From NCBI GenBank assembly GCA_016794285.1, contig JAEUKO010000071.1:1-8338 (forward strand): DNA of 8,338 bases, written 5' to 3'. Within the stretch, counting starts at the first letter, position 1, and each line of letters starts with the position of its first letter. Positions 1 to 6,096 of the stretch are shown piece after piece. Made by a program: the position numbers and the translations under genes. Under the pieces are notes generated by a model that was given only the letters and a program-made list of their open reading frames with translations, did not search any database and was not told the DNA's origin. This DNA is from UBA1573 sp016794285 (lineage in GTDB: Bacteria > Pseudomonadota > Alphaproteobacteria > Micavibrionales > Micavibrionaceae).

Positions 1-1507
1 CGATAAGCAAGATTATGTGTTCAACAAATTTTCTCAAGCCGACGGCTCAACAACTCGTAAATTCGGCGGAACCGGTTTAGGTCTAGCCATCTGCAAAGAG
101 TTAACTCTCATGATGGGGGGTGATATTGGCGTAGAAAGCACTCTCGGCGTTGGATCAAAATTCTGGTTTACATTCCGACTTGCACTTGATACCGCCGCAC
201 CAAAATATGAGAGAATTGACTTCTCAACTGATGTGTCTGGTGTAAAAATTATTGTCATTGATGATAACAAAGTGGCTCAGGAAATAGCCACCGAACAGCT
301 ACGAAAACAAAAAGTTGACATTGCTCTCGCCTCCTCTGCCGAAGAAGGACTAGAGATCATGAAATCTTCTGCAGAAAAAGGACACCCTTTTGAAATAGCA
401 ATCCTTGATTACATGATGCCAGGCATGGATGGCTTAGAACTGGCTAAAATAATCAAACAAGACAAAACGCTCAAAGACGTTTCTCTTTTAATGGTTTCTT
501 CTGCACCTAGTCGCGGAGACTCTCAGAGAATGGAAGAAATTGGGTTTAATGGTTATTTGACCAAACCTGTCAGTGGCAACGATATTGCTATGGCAGTTTC
601 TGCCATTAAATCTATGCGCGATGGAAAAGCCGATTTTTCTATGATTACTCGTCATATGTTGCGAGAAATCAATACAAGAAAAGAAAGTGCCGAGGCCCAG
701 AACGAATCTTTCGAAGGAGCCCAGATTTTATTGGCCGAAGACAACCCAACCAACCAAATGGTTGCCACAACCATGCTTGAGAAAATGGGATGCCATGTAA
801 CCCCAGCCGGAAACGGACACGAAGTTGTCAGACTGATAAAACAACGTCACTTTGACCTTATCTTTATGGACTGCGAGATGCCGGAAATGGACGGATTCGA
901 GGCCACAAGAACCATCCGCATTCTTGAAAAACGTGAATCTTTCGAAAAAACTCCTATTGTCGCTTTTACCGCTCACGCCATCAAAGGCGATGACCAAAAA
1001 TGCTACGCTGCTGGCATGGATGACTACATCACCAAGCCAATCAAGAAACAGGCTCTGATTACAGTCCTTAACAAATGGCTTTCGGCAACATCTTCTTTAG
1101 AAAAGGCCTCTCAAAAAGAGGCTTCACCAGAACATCACAGCCAAGCCGTGCTGATAGACACGGATACGCTCAAGGATATGCAAGACCTCATGGATAATAA
1201 ATTTAGGCCAATGGTTGAGGATTACCTAACAAACAGTGTCAAATATATTTCCAGAGCCATTGATGCCGCCACCAGTGGTCAGGCGAAAGAGCTGGCCGAA
1301 GCTGTTCATCCTCTCAAATCTTCCAGCGCAGCCCTAGGAGTTGTACAACTATCAGAATTGGCTGCAGAAATTGAGCGCAAAGCCTATCAACAGGAGAAAC
1401 AGGAAAATAAAGATTTAGGTACCCTCTCAGAGGAACTGAGATCCCTCCGCACCATCTTTGAAGAGAGCGAAAGAACCTTAAGGAAATTTATAACATCTAT
1501 AGAATAA
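1..1507 (+). CDS. Hybrid sensor histidine kinase, C-terminal part (HATPase end - REC - REC - Hpt), cut by the left window edge
   Basis: This is the end of a multidomain phosphorelay kinase. The frame is open to the left edge (first complete codon at position 2, 501 residues visible), so the sensor domain, the phosphoacceptor-His domain and most of the ATPase domain lie outside. Residues below count from position 2. The ATPase C-terminus shows KFSQAD and the G2 box GGTGLGLAI (about 22-32). Receiver 1 (about 82-200) has the acidic pair D87/D88, phosphoacceptor D136 in LDYMMPGMDG and K188 in LTKP. Receiver 2 (about 240-360) has E246/D247, phosphoacceptor D290 in MDCEMPEMDG and K345 in ITKP. The C-terminal Hpt domain (about 395-495) has the candidate phosphorylated H436 in VHPLKSSSAALG. 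Both receivers and the Hpt keep the residues needed for a His-Asp-His-Asp relay, as in BarA/EvgS-type kinases. A response regulator that would accept the phosphate is not visible, and the signal sensed cannot be told. Confidence 0.95.
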   Translation, partial: DKQDYVFNKFSQADGSTTRKFGGTGLGLAICKELTLMMGGDIGVESTLGVGSKFWFTFRLALDTAAPKYERIDFSTDVSGVKIIVIDDNKVAQEIATEQLRKQKVDIALASSAEEGLEIMKSSAEKGHPFEIAILDYMMPGMDGLELAKIIKQDKTLKDVSLLMVSSAPSRGDSQRMEEIGFNGYLTKPVSGNDIAMAVSAIKSMRDGKADFSMITRHMLREINTRKESAEAQNESFEGAQILLAEDNPTNQMVATTMLEKMGCHVTPAGNGHEVVRLIKQRHFDLIFMDCEMPEMDGFEATRTIRILEKRESFEKTPIVAFTAHAIKGDDQKCYAAGMDDYITKPIKKQALITVLNKWLSATSSLEKASQKEASPEHHSQAVLIDTDTLKDMQDLMDNKFRPMVEDYLTNSVKYISRAIDAATSGQAKELAEAVHPLKSSSAALGVVQLSELAAEIERKAYQQEKQENKDLGTLSEELRSLRTIFEESERTLRKFITSIE

Positions 1508-1516
1508 TTTGCGCTA

Positions 1517-1532
1517 AGCAGGACAACCTGCT
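1517..1532. repeat. Short perfect inverted repeat (hairpin) between kinase gene and rsmB
   Basis: AGCAGG, a 4-base loop ACAA, then CCTGCT form a perfect 6-bp stem. It lies 9 bases after the kinase stop codon and 15 bases before the rsmB ATG. No T-run follows on either strand, so it is not a typical intrinsic terminator. It could be a weak attenuating or mRNA-stabilising hairpin, or chance. Confidence 0.4.
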
Positions 1533-1547
1533 ACAAACCCGCCTATT

Positions 1548-2867
1548 ATGATCCCATCCGCCCGCGCCCAAGCCGTTCTGGATATTCTGGAACGCATCCA
1601 ATCTTCCCGTGTCCCAATGGACCTGACCATTGGCGATTATATGCGCCATCGTCGCTATATTGGCTCCAAAGATCGCGCCGATATTGTGGAACGCGTTTAT
1701 GCTATTTTTCGCCACTGGGCCCGCCTAGGCTGGGCTCTTGGTCAGTGCGGGAAAGAAGTTTCTCCGCGCCTTTTGGTGATAGCCTACCTAGGACTGGTTG
1801 AAAAAGTTACAGACTTGCCTCGCCTGTTTGATGGAACAAAATACGCGCCATCCCCCTTATCACGGGACGAGGAAGACCTAATCGCAGACCTTGGCAAACT
1901 TGACCTAGAGTCAAGCAATCTTCCGGAGTCTGTGCGGATGGAATGCCCCCCTTTATATGAATCTCAACTTCGCGCCTATTTCGGCAATGACTTTGCCAAA
2001 GAACTCTCTGCTTTTATGAAGGGAGCCTCGTTGGATCTGCGCGTTAATTTACTGCTCTCAGACCGTGATACGGTTCAATCCATCTTGAGAGAAGATCATG
2101 TCAAAACGGAGGCCTCGCCCTATTCCCCGTGGGGGTTGCGCGTTGCAGGGAAAACTTACCTCTCGGAAACCAAAGCCTTTCGCAAAGGATGGATTGACAT
2201 TCAAGACGAAGGCTCGCAGATGATTGCGTTAGCTTGCAATGCCCAGCCCGGTCAACAAGTCCTTGACTATTGCGCCGGAGCGGGTGGAAAAACACTGGCC
2301 ATTGCCAATGCCATGCTCAAGAAAGGCCGCATCGTTGCCATGGATATGGATACCGGACGGCTAGAAAAAGCGCGGGACAGATTCCGCCGCGCCCACATCT
2401 CGGACATTATTGAATTACGGCCTCTAGCTGATGAACGTCACCGCAAATGGCTTCGCCGCCAGAAAAAGACTTTTGATGTTGTCCTCGCCGATGTTCCCTG
2501 TACGGGAACTGGAACATGGCGGCGTAACCCTGATTTGCGCTGGAGAGTTTATGGTCCAAGCCTTGAAGACCTGCTCCCCATTCAGGCCGAGATTTTAGAC
2601 AAAGTCGCTCCTTGCGTGAAGATTGGGGGCCGATTGGTTTACGCCACATGCTCTCTTCTTCCTGCAGAAAATGAGCAGCAAATAGAATCCTTTTTGACAC
2701 GTCATCCTGAATTTCGTCTTGCTCCCCTCGCCGAAATATGGCCAAGCGGATGCCACATCCCCTGCGAAGGCTCTTACTTGCGCCTTACACCAGCCCGTCA
2801 CCAAACCGACGGATTCTTTTCTGCCGTTTTGGTGCGTATCCCAACCGAGACCGATCAAGAACTGTGA
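1548..2867 (+). CDS. rsmB: RsmB/NOP-family 16S rRNA (cytosine-5)-methyltransferase
   Basis: The product (439 aa) is an S-adenosylmethionine-dependent rRNA m5C methyltransferase. E. coli RsmB methylates C967 of 16S rRNA. The N-terminal part (about 1-140), with RRYIGSKDR followed by VYAIFRHW, fits the NusB-like RNA-binding domain of this family. The Rossmann methyltransferase core begins near residue 215 (QDEGSQM). The SAM-binding motif I is LDYCAGAGGKT (239-249). Motif IV is DVPCTGTG with C318, and motif VI is ATCSLLPAENEQQ with C368. In the family the motif VI cysteine is the nucleophile and the motif IV cysteine helps release the product; both are present. Length matches E. coli RsmB (429 aa). 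The ATG at 1548 has no clear Shine-Dalgarno sequence, but no better start is seen. The gene lies 40 bases after the kinase gene, and its last 13 bases overlap the convergent metE. The exact target cytosine cannot be read from sequence, so the symbol rests on family membership. Confidence 0.9.
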   Translation: MIPSARAQAVLDILERIQSSRVPMDLTIGDYMRHRRYIGSKDRADIVERVYAIFRHWARLGWALGQCGKEVSPRLLVIAYLGLVEKVTDLPRLFDGTKYAPSPLSRDEEDLIADLGKLDLESSNLPESVRMECPPLYESQLRAYFGNDFAKELSAFMKGASLDLRVNLLLSDRDTVQSILREDHVKTEASPYSPWGLRVAGKTYLSETKAFRKGWIDIQDEGSQMIALACNAQPGQQVLDYCAGAGGKTLAIANAMLKKGRIVAMDMDTGRLEKARDRFRRAHISDIIELRPLADERHRKWLRRQKKTFDVVLADVPCTGTGTWRRNPDLRWRVYGPSLEDLLPIQAEILDKVAPCVKIGGRLVYATCSLLPAENEQQIESFLTRHPEFRLAPLAEIWPSGCHIPCEGSYLRLTPARHQTDGFFSAVLVRIPTETDQEL

Positions 2868-5146
2868 TAGGACGAACCTGGATAAAGCCCCCGCACAAGC
2901 TTAGCTGCCTCCACCATATTGGTAAGAGCTGGCTTGACCTCGGCCCAAGCGCGAGTTTTGAGTCCACAGTCAGGATTCACCCAAATTTGTGAGGGATCAA
3001 GAACCATTGCTGCTTTCTCGAGAAGAACAAGCATTTCGTGCGTCTCTGGAACGCGCGGAGAATGAATGTCATAGACCCCGGGGCCAATTTCGTTCGGATA
3101 TTTATAGTTTACGAACGCCTCTAGAAGTTCCATCTGCGAGCGACTGGTTTCAATCGAAATAACATCTGCGTCCATATCCCCAATGGAATGTATAATGTCA
3201 TTAAATTCGGCGTAACACATATGAGTATGAATTTGGGTTTCGTCTCGAACTCCAGCGGCAGAAAGTCGGAACGAATTAACAGCCCACTTCAAATAGGCCT
3301 CCCAGTTATCCTTACGAAGAGGAAGCCCTTCACGAATAGCAGGTTCATCAATCTGAATGACCCGAATCCCCGCCGCTTCCAGATCCAAAACCTCGTCCCG
3401 AAGAGCAAGGGCAATCTGATAGCAGGTATCAGATTTTGGCTGATCGTCTCGCACAAAAGACCAGAACAACATGGTAATTGGTCCCGTCAACATTCCTTTC
3501 ATCGGCAAAGATGTCAAAGACTGGGCATAGCTAGACCATTCTACAGTCATTGGCCGTGGCCGCGAAACATCTCCGAAAATAATCGGTGGCTTAACGTAGC
3601 GTGACCCATAGGACTGCACCCATCCATTCTGAGAAAACGTATATCCGGCAAGTTGTTCACCAAAATATTCCACCATATCGTTCCGTTCAGGCTCACCATG
3701 AACCAAAACGTCAATACCTATCTCTTCCTGAAAGCGAACCACTTCTGCAATCTCGGCCTTCATCGCAGCGGTATAACCTGCAAGGTCAAGCGTTCCTTTC
3801 TTGAACGCAGCCCGCGCTTCACGAATTGTCGCGGTTTGCGGAAAAGACCCAATTGTTGTCGTTGGAAATCTTGGCAACGCCAAATATTCTTGTTGAATGA
3901 CCTGCCGCATCTTGAACAGACTCTTACGTTCCATCATCGAAGGAAGCAAGGAATCCATACGTTTTTTAACTTCTGGATTATGAATGCGAGGAGATGTCGC
4001 CCTATCTTTCACAACGGCATCACTTGTTGCCAGTTCATTGGCAATCGCCGCCTCTCCTTTTTCAAGGGCGGTAGCAATCCATGAAATTTCAGATAGCTTT
4101 TGTTTGGAGAAAGCTAGCCAGCTTTTTAACTGGGGGTCCATGACTGTTTCACGATCCAGATCAATCGGGCTGTGCAGCAACGAGCAACTCGGAGCAATCC
4201 AAACCCGATCAGACCCTAATTTGGCAACTGCCTTTTTAGCAAGGTCTAGGGAAGCCCGCAGATTGTTACGCCAGATATTGCGCCCATCGACAAGGCCCAG
4301 GGACAAAACCATTCCTTCCGGCAGCGCCGCCAGAACACTGTCTAACTGACCAGCCCCCCGCCGCAAATCAATGTGCAGAGCTTCGATTGGCAAAGAGGTA
4401 GCAAGCGGTAAATTGTCCCGCAACCCTTCAAAATAGGTTGCGACAAGAATCTTGGGACCAACCCCGTGTAGAGCCGCATAGGCTGTTTTCAGACCTTCTT
4501 TTTGACTCTCGCTCAAATCAAGAGCAAGCACAGGCTCATCCATCTGAACCCATTCCGCTCCTTGACTCTTGAGCCTCTCCAGAATTTCTTTGTACACAGG
4601 AATAAGTTGAGGAAGAAGAGAAATTGGGTCGCTCCCATCTTTTGCTTTCCCCATCGACAAGAACGTCACTGGCCCAATCAAAACTGGACGGGCAGGAATT
4701 CCAAGAGCCTTAGCTTCTTCCATCTCGTCAAAAATTTTACTTGAGGAAAGTTTGAATGAATGGCTCTGCTCGAATTCGGGAACAATATAATGATAGTTGG
4801 TGTCAAACCACTTGGTCATTTCCATCGCCGTAAGCTTACTATTGCCTCGCGCCATTGAGAAATAAACGTCAAGACCAACGGGTCCGCCATTCCAATGATA
4901 ACGATCCGGAACAGCCCCTAGCAAAGCAGACATATCAAGCATAATGTCATAGAAAGAAAAATCTCCGACCGGAATATGAGACAATCCAGCCTCTTTCTGC
5001 ATTAGCCAGTTTGTTCTTCTAATTTCACGCCCCGCTGCCAGAAGATCCTCTTCTGGTATTTCTCCCTTCCAATAACTTTCCGTTGCTTTTTTCAGCTCAC
5101 GCTTTGCGCCAATACGGGGAAAGCCAAGATTTGTTGCGAGGACCAT
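2855..5146 (-). CDS. metE: 5-methyltetrahydropteroyltriglutamate-homocysteine methyltransferase (cobalamin-independent methionine synthase)
   Basis: MetE transfers the methyl group of 5-methyltetrahydrofolate (polyglutamate) to homocysteine, giving methionine without vitamin B12, in the cytoplasm. The product is 763 aa, against 753 in E. coli. The N-terminal half opens with GFPRIG and KRELKKATESYW. The catalytic half starts near residue 425 with FPTTTIGSFPQT. All four zinc ligands of the family are present: H642 and C644 in HTHMCY, E666 in SIETSRS and C727 in NPDCGLKTR. IQIDEPAIREGLPL (homocysteine site) and H695 in YDIHSPRVP (proposed acid residue) are also kept, so the enzyme should be active. 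I chose the ATG at 5146 over an in-frame upstream one at 5194, because AAGGAG lies 7 bases before it and the longer form would overlap metF. It follows metF by 11 bases, so the two form an operon. Its stop codon lies inside the 3' end of rsmB. Confidence 0.97.
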   Translation of the reverse strand: MVLATNLGFPRIGAKRELKKATESYWKGEIPEEDLLAAGREIRRTNWLMQKEAGLSHIPVGDFSFYDIMLDMSALLGAVPDRYHWNGGPVGLDVYFSMARGNSKLTAMEMTKWFDTNYHYIVPEFEQSHSFKLSSSKIFDEMEEAKALGIPARPVLIGPVTFLSMGKAKDGSDPISLLPQLIPVYKEILERLKSQGAEWVQMDEPVLALDLSESQKEGLKTAYAALHGVGPKILVATYFEGLRDNLPLATSLPIEALHIDLRRGAGQLDSVLAALPEGMVLSLGLVDGRNIWRNNLRASLDLAKKAVAKLGSDRVWIAPSCSLLHSPIDLDRETVMDPQLKSWLAFSKQKLSEISWIATALEKGEAAIANELATSDAVVKDRATSPRIHNPEVKKRMDSLLPSMMERKSLFKMRQVIQQEYLALPRFPTTTIGSFPQTATIREARAAFKKGTLDLAGYTAAMKAEIAEVVRFQEEIGIDVLVHGEPERNDMVEYFGEQLAGYTFSQNGWVQSYGSRYVKPPIIFGDVSRPRPMTVEWSSYAQSLTSLPMKGMLTGPITMLFWSFVRDDQPKSDTCYQIALALRDEVLDLEAAGIRVIQIDEPAIREGLPLRKDNWEAYLKWAVNSFRLSAAGVRDETQIHTHMCYAEFNDIIHSIGDMDADVISIETSRSQMELLEAFVNYKYPNEIGPGVYDIHSPRVPETHEMLVLLEKAAMVLDPSQIWVNPDCGLKTRAWAEVKPALTNMVEAAKLVRGLYPGSSYHSS

Positions 5147-5153
5147 TGTTTTT

Positions 5154-5159
5154 CTCCTT
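5154..5159 (-). promoter_or_regulatory. Shine-Dalgarno sequence of metE, overlapping the metF stop codon
   Basis: Read on the minus strand, TAAGGAG contains the metF stop TAA and a strong ribosome binding site AAGGAG, with 7 bases to the metE ATG. It decides the metE start. It also means ribosomes ending metF sit on the metE initiation site, which favours translational coupling. Confidence 0.85.
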
Positions 5160-6015
5160 AGGTGTTTTGTTGTCCAAATCCATTTGCTACGCACGCAGCG
5201 TAGGTAAGATCAGGACGGTTCAGTGTATAAAAATGTAAATGAGATACGCCATGACGAACTAGATCGGCAACCTGCTCGGTCAACAGATCGCGTCCCGCCT
5301 CAAAAACTTTTTGAGGATCGCCTTCACATCCAGAAAATCTTTGGCGAACAAAGTCAGGAATACTTGCTCCGCAAGATACCGCGAATTTCTCTATTTTTCC
5401 TAGGTCTCCAATCGGCATCAGACCTGGAATAATTGGAGTCGTAATCCCAGCGCGAGCCGCCTTCTCCAGAAAATCGTAATAAAGTGTGTTGTCAAAGAAA
5501 AATTGAGTAATAGCCCTCGCCGCTCCGGCGTCGCATTTTTTGCGGAGAGCTTCAAGGTCAGCCCCCATGGATGGAGCATCTGGATGTTTCTCAGGGTAAG
5601 CCCCCACGCTAATGTCAAACGAGTGACGAGCCAGAATGGCTTCAACAAAATCGGATGTGTACTGAAAATAATCTTCGCCTTTGTAAAGGTTCAAGTCCGT
5701 CCCTACGGGAATGTCTCCACGCAAGGCAACAAGATGATGAATACCCGAAGCCCACAACCGATCCACATATTCGAAAAGTTCCTCCTTGCGGGAGCCCAGA
5801 TAGGTCAGATGGGAACCCATGGGAACGGAGGTTTGCGCCACCAATTCTTTACAAATCTCAAAAGTTCCCTCTCGAGTACTTCCTGCCGCCCCATAGGTTA
5901 CCGTCATAAACTTAGGAGAAAGGGTGGCTAGCTTCAAAGCCCCCACGCGCAAATCCTCACGGGCTTTATCCGTTTTCGGAGGAAAAAATTCAAAACTGAG
6001 AGATGGTAAACTCAT
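5158..6015 (-). CDS. metF: 5,10-methylenetetrahydrofolate reductase
   Basis: MetF is a flavoprotein that reduces 5,10-methylenetetrahydrofolate to 5-methyltetrahydrofolate, the methyl donor used by MetE just downstream. The product is 285 aa, near the usual bacterial size (296 in E. coli), and has only the catalytic TIM barrel without the eukaryotic regulatory domain. Visible family motifs are SFEFFPPKT with the catalytic glutamate E9, VTYGAAGS (38-45), ALRGD with D101 (folate-contacting Asp), TQFFFD with Q171, and HFYTLNR (261-267) near the C-terminus. The ATG at 6015 sits only eight codons before the conserved SFEFFPP; a GGGG about 15 bases upstream is a weak and distant ribosome site, so the start is likely but not certain. 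It is the first gene of metF-metE and is transcribed away from the deaminase-like gene. Confidence 0.96.
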   Translation of the reverse strand: MSLPSLSFEFFPPKTDKAREDLRVGALKLATLSPKFMTVTYGAAGSTREGTFEICKELVAQTSVPMGSHLTYLGSRKEELFEYVDRLWASGIHHLVALRGDIPVGTDLNLYKGEDYFQYTSDFVEAILARHSFDISVGAYPEKHPDAPSMGADLEALRKKCDAGAARAITQFFFDNTLYYDFLEKAARAGITTPIIPGLMPIGDLGKIEKFAVSCGASIPDFVRQRFSGCEGDPQKVFEAGRDLLTEQVADLVRHGVSHLHFYTLNRPDLTYAACVANGFGQQNT

Positions 6016-6095
6016 GACTGACTATATGTACCCCAAAATCTTGTGATTTGGTTAAGGAATTAGTGGACAGGCCATGGTGTTTCAAAGAAAATTGA
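6016..6095. promoter_or_regulatory. Divergent intergenic region expected to hold the metFE promoter and that of the rightward deaminase-like gene
   Basis: This is the only place where two genes diverge, so promoters for both directions are expected here by position. I see no convincing -35/-10 pair in either direction. Two dyads lie in it and at its right edge and are listed separately. On the metF side I find no SAM-II-like riboswitch core. Confidence 0.5.
6033..6051. repeat. Imperfect inverted repeat upstream of metF
   Basis: CCAAAATC, loop TTGT, then GATTTGG pair over 7 bp with one bulged base. The repeat lies 18 bases upstream of the metF ATG. It could be a regulator binding site or a leader hairpin that limits access to the weak metF ribosome site. 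Without a T-run and within AT-rich DNA it may also be chance. Confidence 0.35.
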
Positions 6096-6096
6096 A
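6081..6096. promoter_or_regulatory. Candidate operator: perfect dyad TTCAA-N6-TTGAA
   Basis: TTCAA, six bases (AGAAAA), then TTGAA form a perfect 5-bp dyad with 16-base overall span, the size of a homodimeric repressor or LysR-type site. It touches the annotated ATG of the deaminase-like gene at 6096. If that gene really begins at the TTG at 6138, the dyad lies in its leader. No regulator gene is nearby to pair with it, so this is a sequence observation only. Confidence 0.3.

Noticed and set aside
728..997. 89-codon open frame on the minus strand opposite the second receiver domain
   Set aside because: It mirrors the conserved receiver coding sequence and has no independent support.
2799..2834. 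Possible terminator hairpin CACCAAA...TTTGGTG inside the 3' end of rsmB, downstream of the metE stop
   Set aside because: The stem is interrupted by a 3-base bulge and closed by an 11-base loop, and no T-run follows on the minus strand. It lies in well-conserved-looking rsmB coding sequence, so I do not call it a terminator.
3188..4349. Several open frames on the plus strand opposite metE (for example 3188-3604, 3653-4084, 3984-4349)
   Set aside because: Their translations show no family motifs and low-complexity composition, and metE on the other strand is complete with all catalytic residues. They are shadow frames.
5144..5194. Longer MetE starting at the ATG at 5194
   Set aside because: The extra 16 residues are unlike MetE N-termini and would overlap metF, while the ATG at 5146 has an ideal AAGGAG site 7 bases upstream.
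5503..5931. 142-codon open frame on the plus strand opposite metF
   Set aside because: It has no recognisable domain and no ribosome site and lies wholly within the intact metF gene.
6016..6095. SAM-II or other S-adenosylmethionine riboswitch upstream of metF
   Set aside because: The leader is at most about 80 bases and I do not find the conserved pseudoknot sequence of SAM-II or a multi-stem SAM-I layout. A covariance-model scan would settle it.
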